Below, one piece after another: positions 26,099-37,244 of a stretch of 64,000 nt of DNA. A program made the position numbers and the translations under genes. Position 1 is the stretch's first letter; the number at the start of each line of letters is the position of its first letter. The stretch is from Dryomyza anilis (lineage: Eukaryota; Arthropoda; Insecta; Diptera; Dryomyzidae): contig OX638130.1 of the NCBI GenBank assembly GCA_951804985.1, forward strand, positions 126,865,593-126,929,592. The letters run 5' to 3'. Below the pieces are notes generated by a model. The model ran no database searches. It worked only from the letters and a program-made list of their open reading frames with translations, and was not told where the DNA came from.

Positions 26099-26191
26099 TC
26101 CTTCGAGCCGGATTTGAACCAGCGACCTATGGATTTCTTCATTTTCGTTGCAGTCTACAGTCCACCGCTCTACCAACTGAGCTATCGAAGG
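26099..26191 (-). tRNA. tRNA-Tyr(GTA), 20-nt intron
   Basis: Exons identical to the 24.4-kb copy, with the anticodon next to a 20-nt intron (ACTGCAACGAAAATGAAGAA). It is followed within a few bases by a run of eight T (minus strand), a strong Pol III terminator. Its intron is closest to those of the 33.5, 36.7 and 37.2-kb copies. Confidence 0.97.
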
Positions 26192-26675
26192 TGTTCTTTA
26201 TGTACGCAAAAATACTTTAAAAATCAAAATATCTAAAGTTCAATGTGAAATTTCTTATCTGCAAAACTACATAATGCATAAAAATGACTTTTAGCACTGC
26301 ATAAAATATATAAAAATTATTTATACATTCTCAGACATTCCTAATAAAATTCGCAATTTTGTGAAAAAAAGTAACAAATTTATTTTTCGATTTCACAGCC
26401 TGGGCACAGAATGTTTCATTGTCTTTTGTGTATTTCGCATCGTTTTCACTTAGACTTAATGCTTTTTTCCAAATTCTATTTTCAATTCTAAAACAACCCA
26501 ATGTAGTTTTAAACCCTACCATCCCCCATTGAACCTCTAGCTCAAATTCTGTCATATTCCGAGTGAACTACATACGAAATGTTCTAAATTAAATTCACTT
26601 TGGAGGTACTTTTGTCAGACACACACACACACATATGATACACGCCTCTCTCTGGCTCACGAGCTGTAAATAAAA

Positions 26676-27067
26676 TCATTCATTTTCAATGCTTTTTTCA
26701 TTCCATTTCATCCGAAGCTTCATCTTTATAACAATTTTTGTTTCGTCTGTCTCTGCTCCTTTTTCTTCTTCTGCTACTTCCTTCTCATGTGCTACTTCTT
26801 CTTTTAGTTCTTTTTCTGCAGCATCAGCTATGACTGGTTCTTGGACATATGAAACCGGCTGCAGTTTTATGGACTCCAGCACCAAGTAAAATGGATTTTG
26901 CGAATACCCTTTTGCTCGGCTTCTAATTCAATGGACAATTTCGCACCTAACGAGTGGCCGGCACCAGCACCAGCGGCAGCCACATGCAGCGCCGCTCTGG
27001 CTTCCACTCTTCGTGAGGCCCTCTTCCGGGCTCTGGTGCAATTTGCTTCAAAAGCCATTTTCTTCAC
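26676..27067 (-). other. Unassigned GC-richer ORF pair (possible broken gene or exon)
   Basis: Two overlapping minus-strand frames. The first starts MKKMAFEANC with a good start context (AAAATGG) and has a basic, Ala-rich stretch (RKRASRRVEA). The second, one frame off, is acidic and Lys/Glu-rich (AAEKELKEEVAHEKEVAEEE). A single frame change near 26930 would join them. I do not recognise the product. It lies 240 bp downstream of the third stargazin exon in the same orientation, but shows no TM segment and no good acceptor. It may be a retrocopy, an alternative 3' exon or chance. Confidence 0.2.
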
Positions 27068-27307
27068 TTGTGCTCTTGGGGTGCCACCGTTTTTTTTTAG
27101 TTTTTAGACTATTCTCTATTTTATTTTTTGTTTTAAATCTTTTTTTTTCTCACAAATAAAAATGAAAAATGCTACAAAGCAGAACCTAACTGGGTGGCAT
27201 AAACTAAAGGAGGTCTTATGTTGGGGAAGGGGGGATGAAAGTCTGCTCAGAGGTTCTGCGTTGTCTGCGGTAAGCAATGCAAAGTCTGTGGATATCAAAG
27301 CACTTAC

Positions 27308-27397
27308 ATGGAATCGCTGGCGTTGAGTCGAGTGGATCCGGCTGGTAACCCTCTTTCGGGAAGTAGTCGATTTTAATGCAGTTGTACGTTTCAGCTC
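27308..27397 (-). CDS. stg1: Stargazin-like protein, third visible exon (rest of loop 1)
   Basis: This short exon encodes the split Gly365 and residues 366-394: AETYNCIKIDYFPKEGYQPD followed by PLDSTPAIP. YNC supplies C371, the likely disulphide partner of C360, and the IDYFP motif is typical of the stargazin-type loop before TM2. Ninety nt: two bases complete the codon opened by exon 43160-43335, and one base (T) is left for the next exon (a Tyr codon would suit). The donor is T|GTAAGT. The acceptor is unusual: it sits in a CAA/TTG-repeat tract with almost no polypyrimidine run. The only two AGs between the upstream in-frame TGA and the coding frame are ATAG|GA and, three bases on, GGAG|CT; both keep frame and differ by one residue. 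TM2-TM4 should follow but were not found to the left. Confidence 0.82.
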
Positions 27398-27631
27398 CTA
27401 TTGTTATTGTTGTTGTTGTTTTGACAAATATTGTTGTTGTTGTTGTTCATGCAGCCATATCCACCACAAAGTCATTTTTTGTGTCGAGGGCCAAGTTAAA
27501 AGTCAAGTGTTTTTATTATTTTGTGCGGCATTTTTGAAACGAAAGAAATAAAATGTTTAAAACATTTAAATGAAGTTTATAAAAATTTCAAATGTTAATC
27601 TTTGTTCAAAATGTTAAAACCTGAAAAAAAA

Positions 27632-28589
27632 ATCGTCACTGTCATGCCAAAGGGGCGAATGTTCATTTTTAAAAATGTTGGGAAATCAAATTTTAAAGTT
27701 TGAAGTGCTTTATTTTGGTTTATTTGTCAATTAATATAACGTATGTAAAATATCTTTAGATTTGAACTACCTACTGAATTATAAATACGGATTTTGTGAG
27801 ACTAAATCCTGATCATAACGCAAATATTTTTGTTTTTTATGCTATAACTTTTTATTACCGCAAGCTAAAATAGTAATGAAAGGGCATTAATTGTTTGATT
27901 TTAAAGCACATATCTATTGGCATCATTAATTAAAAATATTTTGTCAAACATAAATTTGCCATTTGATTTTTCAGGAAGATGTGTTTGGCAAAATATTTTT
28001 AAATAATGATGCCAATCGATAGGTGCTTTAAAAACAAACAATAAATACCTTTACACCAATATTTTATCTTGAACCAATAAAAAATTATAGCAAAAAAAAA
28101 GAAGAAATTCGAAAAATTGAAAATCTTGTCATGCCAAAAGGGCGAATCTTTTCGTTTTTTTGCTATAACTCTTTAATGGTAATAGATAAAATAGCAATGT
28201 AAAGGCAATTATTGTTTGTTTTCAAAGCACCTATCGGTCTGCATTATTAATTACAAATATGTTTTACAAATATTTTTCAACAAAATTTTCCCGCAAATAA
28301 GAAATGGCAAATTAATGTTTTAAAACAAACAATAAATGCTTTGACACCACTATTTTGTCTAATACCAATAAAAAGTTATGGCGAAAAAACGAAAAGATTC
28401 GCCAATTTGGCATGACAAAAATTTCAATTTTTCAAATTCGTCCTTTTGGTTTTGTCTTTTGTGGCTAAAATATCCAACAAAATGACGCGCGATTTTGGCA
28501 CAGCATACTTGAGGTAAACTACATTCAAAAATGTAAAAAAGCAAGTGTCAAAAATTGCACATTCACCCCTTTGGCATGATAGTGACGAT
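27632..28589. mobile_element. Fold-back element with nested inverted repeats
   Basis: Outer ends are inverted repeats of about 31 bp (ATCGTCACTGTCATGCCAAA ... TTTGGCATGATAGTGACGAT) with two mismatches. Inside lies a second inverted repeat (28128-28416) with the same CATGCCAAAAGGGCGAAT-type ends, arms of about 100 bp and a short loop, plus another diverged palindrome in the left half. Four copies of the end motif are present in all. No coding capacity; a MITE or fold-back transposon built from two related palindromes. Confidence 0.75.
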
Positions 28590-28678
28590 ATTATATACAA
28601 TTTTTGCATTCTTTGATTTTTGACGTCTTATTAGCTAATACAACATTGATTATTTTAGTATTTTCTAAGAAAATAATT

Positions 28679-28814
28679 ATACCCTACACCTATGAGGTAC
28701 AGGGTATATTAACTTTGTGCATATATTGTAACGCCCCTTAGGAGGCGTGTCCGGTATGGAAAAGTATATATATTCTTGATCAGCATCACTACCCGAGTCC
28801 GTTTAGCCATGTCC

Positions 28815-28866
<52 letters not shown>

Positions 28867-29413
28867 TGCTGTCTTGCTGTCTTGCTGTCTTGCTGTCCGA
28901 ATACAGAATAACTTGAGAAATACTGATCAGAATTCGATGAAATTTCGTCTCAATATATTTTATCTAAAAGTAGGAACTGAGTTTGAAAATGAGCCAAATC
29001 GGTCAACGGACACGCCCACCTCCCATACATGTCACTTTTATATAACTCTTTCGGAACTAATAACTCGAAAAGTATTCAAGGTATAGTTATAAAATTTAAA
29101 ACGTATTGTTTGAATTCACCTAAAAATATGTGGTCCAAAAATGGGCGTGATCCGCCCACTTTTTTTTTTTCAATATTTCCCGGGTTTTCATAGCGGAAAT
29201 TTGATCCGTAAATTATTAAAATAAAATCTATGAAATATTAGCCTTTCAAAATTTTAAATATAGGCGTGGTCCGCCCAATTACATTTTTCAATTTTTTTTT
29301 TTAGTTTTTTTATACTTTATATAATTTTTTAATTTATGGGGATATAAGACGTAAATTTCTGATATATGAATAATATTCTGAGGGTTAATATCCCTACCAA
29401 AGGTGTAGGGTAT
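28679..29413 (+). mobile_element. Mini-me-like dispersed repeat with (CTGT)n tract
   Basis: Bounded by a perfect 13-bp inverted repeat, ATACCCTACACCT and AGGTGTAGGGTAT (735 bp). After GTATGGAAAAGTATATATAT comes a TGATCAGCATCACT core, then a long (CTGT)n run (about 28806-28860) and a CTTGCTGT run. This (TA)n, core, (GTCY)n order is that described for fly mini-me elements. The rest carries several CACGCCC/GGGCGTG motifs and no ORF of note. Confidence 0.65.
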
Positions 29414-29531
29414 TCCATAGTCGGGCCCGACCGACTATAAAAATCCGCCCCATGTGACCGAACTTACCCATGTGACCTAACTTTCCCAACTCGTTTTTTC
29501 TGCATTCTTTTTGATTATCATAAAAAAATAT

Positions 29532-29611
29532 TCTTTGAGCTAACTTTGAATCATCGACCTATATGTCATTTTTATCACAGTCCACTGTACTACTAATTTT
29601 GCTTTCGAAGA
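29532..29611 (-). pseudogene. Decayed tRNA-Tyr gene
   Basis: On the minus strand CTTCGAAAGC...AGTGGACTGTGAT...ATAGGTCGATGATTCAAAG follows the order of the intact tRNA-Tyr genes. The D-arm is ruined, the anticodon region reads CTGTGAT, and the T-arm and acceptor strands no longer pair. Clearly homologous but not functional. It lies 246 bp left of the first divergent pair. Confidence 0.85.
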
Positions 29612-29856
29612 ACTTATCTCTCATTTATAATTTTTTCATATATAATTTTTTGTATATGCTTAAAAACTTAGCTCTTATTTCACTTTGTTATCATTTATTA
29701 CTTTATTTAATACTTAACAATGCCAAAATTCTTATTATATACCATTTTTTGATTCTTTGATTTTAGACGCTTTAGTTATTAGCAGTTTATCTTCAGATTT
29801 TATATATTCATAATTTATGAATAATTGTTCATAATTAAACATTATCATAAATAATA

Positions 29857-29950
29857 TCCTTCGAGCCGGATTTGAACCAGCGACCTATGGATATCTACAT
29901 TTCAAATTTAATACTACAGTCCACCGCTCTACCAACTGAGCTATCGAAGG
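29857..29950 (-). tRNA. tRNA-Tyr(GTA), 21-nt intron, no close terminator
   Basis: The exons are intact, but the intron is 21 nt and ends GAT instead of the GAA of the other eight. Downstream, the duplicated sister (30.8 kb) has ATATTTTTTATG where this copy has ATATTATTTATG. The next run of four or more T on the transcribed strand is about 195 nt away. It may be poorly expressed or yield a long transcript. Divergently paired with the plus-strand copy at 30146. Confidence 0.93.
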
Positions 29951-30145
29951 TTTAATAAGGCTATCTTTAATCCAGGTTTGAGCATAACTAAGAGTTCATT
30001 TGGTTATCTCTTTACTTCTGTTTAATTAATGATTTTTCAAACATGCATATCATAAAGTTGCAGCTATTTTATTTTTAAAATATTTTGCTGATAGGAAAAT
30101 AAATGTTTTTATTTCTTTAAAACAAAAATCGTGATCACCTTAAGA

Positions 30146-30236
30146 CCTTCGATAGCTCAGTTGGTAGAGCGGTGGACTGTAGTAAATATGAAGTATTGAA
30201 ATCCATAGGTCGCTGGTTCAAATCCGGCTCGAAGGA
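30146..30236 (+). tRNA. tRNA-Tyr(GTA), 18-nt intron
   Basis: Intact exons and 18-nt intron TAAATATGAAGTATTGAA. Followed at once by a T6 terminator (GAAGGATATTTTTT). Preceded by GATCACCTTAAGA, which is shared with the copy at 31108. Second member of the first divergent pair. Confidence 0.97.
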
Positions 30237-30804
30237 TATTTTTTGTGTTAGTACAATATAATAAACACTATGTAATATATTTATAAAATATAAAAATAAA
30301 ACAAAAATTATCAAGAAATAAAACAGCATAAATAAAATAATGCAAAAATTGTATATTTTAAGATTTTTGATAGTCTTCAGATCAATTTGTAAATTTGGTA
30401 TGAAAAAATGGCAACAATTATAGAAATTTCAGAATGTTGTTTATTAAATATTTTGTTTTTGTTTCAATTTCAACACTACTCTGAGAATGGTATTCAATGA
30501 TAAAAGTAATTTTTGGCATAACAACTGGAAATTAATGGAAATGTAGTTTGGTAGATCTTATTGGCGGTTTTTAAAATTCTCATTTATAATTAATTTATTT
30601 GATTTTAAACTGCACTTTGTTTAAAGTTTACCTTGTTATCATTTATAACTTGATTTGATACTTAACAATACCAACAATCTTATTATATACCATTTTTTCA
30701 TTCCTTGATTTTAGACACTTTATTTATTAGCAGTTTATCTTCAAATTTTATATATTCATAATTTATGACTAATTGTTCATAATTTTAAATTATCATAAAA
30801 AATA

Positions 30805-30895
30805 TCCTTCGAGCCGGATTTGAACCAGCGACCTATGGATTTCTACATTTCGCAATTACTACAGTCCACCGCTCTACCAACTGAGCTATCGAAGG
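30805..30895 (-). tRNA. tRNA-Tyr(GTA), 18-nt intron
   Basis: Intact exons, 18-nt intron TAATTGCGAAATGTAGAA, T6 terminator immediately downstream on the minus strand. First member of the second divergent pair; its flanks match those of the 29857 copy. Confidence 0.97.
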
Positions 30896-31107
30896 TTTTA
30901 TAAGTGTATTTTTAATCCAAGATTATCTGTTATTTTTAGAGGTTTAAGTTAAACTTAGTGCTCATTTTGTTATCTCTTTATTTCGGTTTAAAGAATATTT
31001 AAATATGCATTTAATAAAGTTGCAATTATTTTAATTAAAAACTATGTTACTGATAAGATAATAAATGGTTTTCCTTATTTAGAACATAAATCGTGATCAC
31101 CTTAAGA

Positions 31108-31198
31108 CCTTCGATAGCTCAGTTGGTAGAGCGGTGGACTGTAGAGTAATTGAAATATAGAAATCCATAGGTCGCTGGTTCAAATCCGGCTCGAAGGA
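31108..31198 (+). tRNA. tRNA-Tyr(GTA), 18-nt intron
   Basis: Intact exons, 18-nt intron AGTAATTGAAATATAGAA, T6 terminator just after the gene. Same upstream sequence as the 30146 copy, 962 bp away. Confidence 0.97.
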
Positions 31199-31199
31199 T

Positions 31200-31958
31200 A
31201 TTTTTTATGATTGTGCACAATATTAAACAATAGGTTATAAATTCGGAAATAATAAAATAAAAATTATTTACAAATAAAACGGCAAAAATCAAAGAATGTA
31301 AAATTGGTATACTGTAAACTGTTTGATATGTTTCATTTCAACTTGAGACAATTATAGAATTTTCAAAATTTTATTTGTTAAATATTTTATGTTGGTGTCA
31401 ATTACAATACTAGTCTGATAATAGTATTCAATAAAAAATGGTAATTTTTAATACAATGATTGAAAATTTAATATATAGTGATTTTCAAGAATTAGAAACT
31501 CGTTGAATATAGGGCACAAATATAATATTACTTTTTAAATAAAATATCTATTTCCATTAAATAAATGTATTAAATAATAATTATTTAAATTTTGTTTATT
31601 TCAAATTGATTTTAAATTTCCATCAACTTCATCATTCATTTTGGTACAGAGCACAAACTTTGAGAGTATCAAAACGTATCAAGTTTCCTTTCTATTTTCT
31701 TAATCTTAATGTGTAGAAAATTACTTTTCTTTTACGAAAGTTTTCCATGCACCAAGCATAGATAATATCGATTATTTTGTCAGCAACATTGTAAACAGAA
31801 AAATGCACATGTTTCCTGTCCACACACACACATCTATGTAAGACATAGTAAATTTGTCTTCATAGATAAACTTTAATAAACGGAGAGAAAAATGTTAATA
31901 AAAGAAGGGATATTTATAAAATTTAATTTCTAATTGAAATTTCAGACATTTTTTTTTT
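31200..31958. other. AT-rich spacer, no gene
   Basis: Nothing beyond a CACACACACA tract near 31822. Confidence 0.5.
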
Positions 31959-31959
31959 T

Positions 31960-32925
31960 GTGAAAATTTTAATTTTTAGTAAAAAATGAAATTTTTAGTG
32001 AAAAATTAAATTTTTGGTGAAAAAAATAAATTTTTAGTGAAAAAATTAGTTTTTTGTGAAAAATTGAATTTTTAGTGAAAAATTGAATTTTAAGTGAAAA
32101 ATTGAATTTGTAGTGAAAATTTGAATTTATAGTGAAAAATTGAATTTTTAGTGAAAAATTGAATTATAGTAAAAAATTTAATTTTTAGTAAAAAAAATTA
32201 ATTTTTAGTAAAAAATTGAATTTTTAGTGAAAAATTGAATTTTAGTGAAAAATTGAATTTTATAAAAAATTGAATTTTTAGTGAAAAATAAAATTTTTAG
32301 TGAAAAATTTAATTTTTAGTGAGAATTTGAATTTTTTGTGAAAATTTGAATTTTTTAGTGAAAAATTGAATTTTTAGGGACAAATTGAATTTTTAGTGAA
32401 AAATTGAATTTATAGTGAAAAATTGAATTTTTAGTGAAAATTTGATTTTTGAAATTTGAATTTTTAGTGAAAATTTGATTTCTTTAGAGAAAAATTGAAT
32501 TTATAGTGAAAAATTGTATTTTTAGTGAAAAATTGAATTTTTAGTGAAAAATATAATTTTTAGTGAAAAATAGTATTTTTAGTAAAAAATTGAATTTTTA
32601 GTGAAAATTGAATTTTTAGTGAAAAATTGAATTTTTTAGTGAAAATTTGTATTTATAGTGAAAATTTGAATTATAGTAAAAAATTTAATTTTTGTAAAAA
32701 ATTGAATCTTTAGTGAAAAATTGAATTTTGGTGAAAAATTTAATTTTAGTAAAAAAATTGAATTTTTAGTGAAAAATTTAATTTTTAGTAAAAAACAAAT
32801 ATTGTTATTGAAAACTTGAATTTTAGTTGAAAATTGAATTTTAAGTAAAAATTTAAAATTTTTAGTTAAAAATTAATTTTTTTAGTGAAAATAGAATTTT
32901 TAGTGATAAATTTAATTTTGAGTTT
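31960..32925. repeat. 19-bp satellite array (orientation B)
   Basis: Units TTGAATTTTTAGTGAAAAA, the exact reverse complement of the 5.3-7.0 kb monomer. More indels and variants than that array; about 50 units. Confidence 0.95.
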
Positions 32926-33530
32926 TTCTGATTTCTGTCCGTGTATCACACGTATCTATGCAAATGGATGCCAGTGATATGCAGCGAGCTTATCACCTTT
33001 TTAGCAGCAACACACACACACAAACATACACTTAGGCACTCCGAAACACACACACAAACACATGTCATAATTTCCAACGGTAACACATCAGCACGTTCAT
33101 CACGTGACACTGTAGCACTTCCATCACTCACTCACTCACACTCACTGACACACATATGTGTCTCACACACACACACACGCACGTCGAGTGTGATAACATT
33201 TTGTAAATTTCATTTGTCGCAATTTGTCGACGTCGTCCTGCTGCTGTTGCCGTTGTGCCGCTCTTTTGCTGCTTTCTTTGTCCTTTTTATCATATATAAT
33301 ATTTTGTATATTTTTTTTTGTTTTTACTAAAAATGCTAAAGTGATTTAAAGTGGCTAAAATAGACGTTTTATGCTTTGGTAGGTGTCTCCCGTTGTTACC
33401 ACCTGTTGGCACCTGTCCGCGGCACTCAATATTTATGCTGTGGAATTCAATTTATTTTTTAAAAAAATTTAATAATTACCAAAATTAAATGAAAGTTCTG
33501 CGCATTATGAAGCAAAAAACATAATTTATG
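32926..33530. other. CA-rich island
   Basis: Runs of CACACACAAACA at 33007-33062 and CTCACTCACTCACACTCAC with (CA)n at 33124-33182, then mixed DNA with CTGCTGCTGTTGCCG. The 129-codon frame is made of His/Thr repeats and is not a gene. Confidence 0.6.
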
Positions 33531-33623
33531 TCCTTCGAGCCGGATTTGAACCAGCGACCTATGGATTTCTTCACTTTCGTTGCATTCTACAGTCCACCGC
33601 TCTACCAACTGAGCTATCGAAGG
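33531..33623 (-). tRNA. tRNA-Tyr(GTA), 20-nt intron
   Basis: Intact exons, 20-nt intron AATGCAACGAAAGTGAAGAA. A T6 run follows about 12 nt downstream on the minus strand. Flanks differ from the paired copies. It lies between the CA-rich stretch and the 14-bp satellite. Confidence 0.97.
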
Positions 33624-34369
33624 TCGTGATTGTAGTCGATGTGAGGTGCAGCTGATTTTTTTATAAGTGATATAGTTTCAATGCAGGTCAGGGGTCTTTG
33701 AATAATCGCGCATTGTACAGGTCAGAGATCTTTGAAGATTAAATAAATAAATGCAATCCATTGTATATTTTTACAAACCATCTGATGACCAATTTTTCGA
33801 TTTAAACACATAAAATTCTTATAAAGTGAATTTCGTTTACTTAGCAAAAATTGAAACCGAAATGAATACCGTTTTCGAAATCTGTTTTGGTTTAAGTTTT
33901 GTAATGAAACCCTAATTTGGAACCACTATACCAATTGTTTCTAAATTAAGGTTTTGAGTTTAGTTTTTTGAGGCATTGTTAAATTTTAACCTTTTCTTAT
34001 AATTTCTGTATCAAGAACCGAAAAAATGTACTTAAATCGGTAACTACAAACCTCGAATGCTCAATTCGAATCAATAGTAGACATGGAAAATGTATGATTT
34101 AAACTGAAATTTAATGTTTAGTGGAAAAATACTAAACATTAAATTTTTTAATAAGTTAGTTTTTTTTTACTACATAAAAATTAATTTTATAACCGTTATC
34201 GAATCGAAACGTTTTAGTTTCTTTTTATATCGGTTTATGATTTTGTTCGACAGTTTCGGTTACGTTTATGATTTAAATACATTTTCACAAATATAGTTTT
34301 TAAATAATTTTCAATCACCTATCCCACAATTTCTATCAATTTGGATGTGAATATTTTAATTGATTTTTG

Positions 34370-36450
34370 ACGTGACAAATTTTAGTTCAATATTTTAAGG
34401 TGAAAATTATAATTTAAACTTTTGAGGTAAAAACATGGAGATATCCAATTCGAATATGAAGATTTTAAGGTAACATTTTTGAGGTGAAAATTTTGAGGTG
34501 ACATTTTGAAGATGTCAATTTTGAGGTGAACAATCGGAGATGTAAATTTTTAGATTAAAATATTGTGAGAAAATTGAGTTGAGTTGACAATTAAGTGAAA
34601 ATTTTGTTTTTGAAATTGAAAGTTAAATATTTAAAGTAAGATAATTAAAATGAAATATTGGAAATAAAAAATGCAAATTAAAAATTTAAGGTTGAACATT
34701 GTTAGATGAGGTATAAAATTAAGATTTAGTTGAAAAATTTAAGGTGAAATTTGAGGTGAAGATGAAAATTTTGAGACGAAAAATGAAGGTGAAATTTTTT
34801 AGGATAAAAATTTAAAGTGAACATTTTAAGGTGAAAAATTTTTAAATTTTAATTTCATGGTGAAAAATTTGAAGTGCAAATTTTAAGGTAAAAAATTAAG
34901 GTGACATTTTTTGGGTGAAAAATTTGAAATGAACATTTTAAGGTGAATATTTTAAGTGGAATTTTGTAGGTGTATAATTTGATATGAAAAATTTGAAGTA
35001 AAAATTTTGAAGTGCTAAATTTGAGCGAAAATTTTGAGGTGAATATTTTAAGGTGAAAAATTTGAAGTTAAAAATTTGAAGAGAACATTTTGAGGTGAAA
35101 AATTTGAAGTGAAAATTTGGATTTAAAAAATTTTAAGTGAACATATAGAGGTGAAACATTCGAAGTGCACATTTTGAGGTGAACAATTTGATGTGAAATA
35201 TTTGATGTGCAAATTTTGAGGTGAAACATTTGAAATTAAAACTTGGAGTTGAAAAATTTGAAGTGAACATTTTGAGGTGAAAATGTTGCAGTGAACATTT
35301 TGAGGTGCAAAATTTGAAGTAAAAATTTTGAGGTGAAAAATTTTATGTGAAAAATTTGGAGTTGAAAAATTTGAAGTGAAATTTAGAGGTGAAAAATTCG
35401 AAGTGAACATTTTGAGATGAAAAATTTGAAGTGAAAATTTTGAGGTGAAAATGTTGAAGTGAACATTTTGAGGTGAAAATGTTGAAGTGAACATTTTGAG
35501 GTGAAAAATTTGAAGTGAAAGTTTTGAGGTGAAAAATTTGATGTGAAAAATTTGGAGTTAAAAAACTTGAAGTGAAATTTAGAGGTGAAAAATTCGAAGT
35601 GAACATTTTGAGGTGAAAAATTTGAAGTGAAAATTTTGAGGTGAAAATGTTGAAGTGATAATTTTGAGATGAAAAATTTGATGTAAAAACTTTGAAGTGA
35701 AAAATTTGAGGTGAAAAATTTGAGGTGAAAATGTTGAAGTGAACATTTTGAGGTGAAAATGTTGAAGTGAACATTTTGAGGTGAAAATTTTGAAGTGAAA
35801 ATTTTGAGGTGAAAATTTTGGAGTTGAAAAACTTGAAGTGAAATTTAGAGGTGAAAAATTCGAAGTGAACATATTGAGGTGAAAAATTTGAAGTGAAAAT
35901 TTTGAGGTGAAAATGTTGAAGTGAACATTTTGAGGGGAAAATGTTGAAGTGAACATTTTGAGGTGAAAAATTTGAAGTGAAAGTTTTGAGGTGAAAAATT
36001 TGATGTGAAAAATTTGGAGTTGAAAAACTTGAAGTGAAATTTAGAGGTGAAAAATTCGAAGTGAACATTTTGAGGTGAAAAATTTGAAGTGAAAATTTTG
36101 AGGTGAAAATGTTGAAGTTATAATTTTGAGATGAAAAATTTGATGTAAAAACTTTGAGGTGAAAAATTTGAGGTGAAAATGTTGAAGTGAACATTTTGAG
36201 GTGAAAATGTTGAAGTGAACATTTTGAGGTGAAAAATTTGAAGTGAAAATTTTGAGGTGAAAATTTTAGAGGTGAAAAATTCGAAGTGAACATATTGAGG
36301 TGAAAAATTTGAAGTGAAAATTTTGAGGTGAAAATGTTGAAGTGAACATTTTGAGGGGAAAATGTTGAAGTGAACATTTTGAGGTGAAAAAATTGAAAGA
36401 GGAAAATTGTGAGGTGAAAAATTTGCTGTGGAAAATTTGAGGTGAACATT
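34370..36450. repeat. 14-bp satellite with 462-bp higher-order repeat
   Basis: Alternating 14-mers such as GAAAAATTTGAAGT and GAACATTTTGAGGT. Left part (34.4-35.1 kb) is diverged. The marker TTGGAGTT..GAAGTGAAATTTAG occurs at 35356, 35552, 35818 and 36014; 35356 to 35818 and 35552 to 36014 are both 462 bp (33 monomers). Because 14 is not a multiple of 3, the minus strand yields a 385-codon frame with a 14-residue repeat; it is not a gene. Confidence 0.92.
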
Positions 36451-36743
36451 TTGAAACGGAATATCAGAAATATCTTAAAATACCTGACAAATAAATTCAA
36501 GAATAAAATGTTTTAGTATGGAAAAAAAACAAATACACGGTTTCAAGTCCGTATTTATACCATTTCGACTACAATGACCTATTTAATCCCGACGAGTAGT
36601 GATAATAATAAAAATAAAATTGATGCATTTTGGGCACAGACCGAAATACCCCGCACATGTCGAATATAAGCTCATTTTACCTAATAGTTGCAGATAAGAA
36701 ATATAAATAAAATTAATTTTGATATTTATGTATTAATGCAAGA

Positions 36744-36836
36744 CCTTCGATAGCTCAGTTGGTAGAGCGGTGGACTGTAGACTGCAACTCAAGTGAAGAA
36801 ATCCATAGGTCGCTGGTTCAAATCCGGCTCGAAGGA
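36744..36836 (+). tRNA. tRNA-Tyr(GTA), 20-nt intron
   Basis: Intact exons, 20-nt intron ACTGCAACTCAAGTGAAGAA, T6 terminator 10 nt downstream. Its intron differs at one base from the copy at 37245, so the two are recent relatives. Confidence 0.97.
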
Positions 36837-37244
36837 AGCTTCTGCTTTTTTGCTTAGAACATACAAGAGATATAAGATTTAACTATCTTAAGATGTATAA
36901 AAAAGTATGATCTAAAATATTTTATATTTAAATTTTGTATGTTGTATAAATTATGCAATATTCTATAATTTTTCTATTTTGAACCGCGTATCATTATTTA
37001 GTAACAGACAGAATGAATTTATTAAGAATGTAATTCAATGATATTTCGAATGTATTCTATTGCATTCTATTTTTAAACTCATTTTTGAGCCTGTTCCTAA
37101 ATGGAATCTGAATGATATTTGAGAAGTCTCACAAGGTTCTGCTAAAAACTTAAGTTTTTGAAATTTTCAATATTTATGCAATTTTAATAGAAATCTATTA
37201 AAAAAACATTGTTTTATATATTTTTTGAAAACACATATATAAGA

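Noticed and set aside
35343..36500. 385-codon minus-strand ORF with FTSNFSPQ-type repeats
   Set aside because: It is the translation of the 14-bp satellite; all three frames give the same repeat, with no other protein signal.
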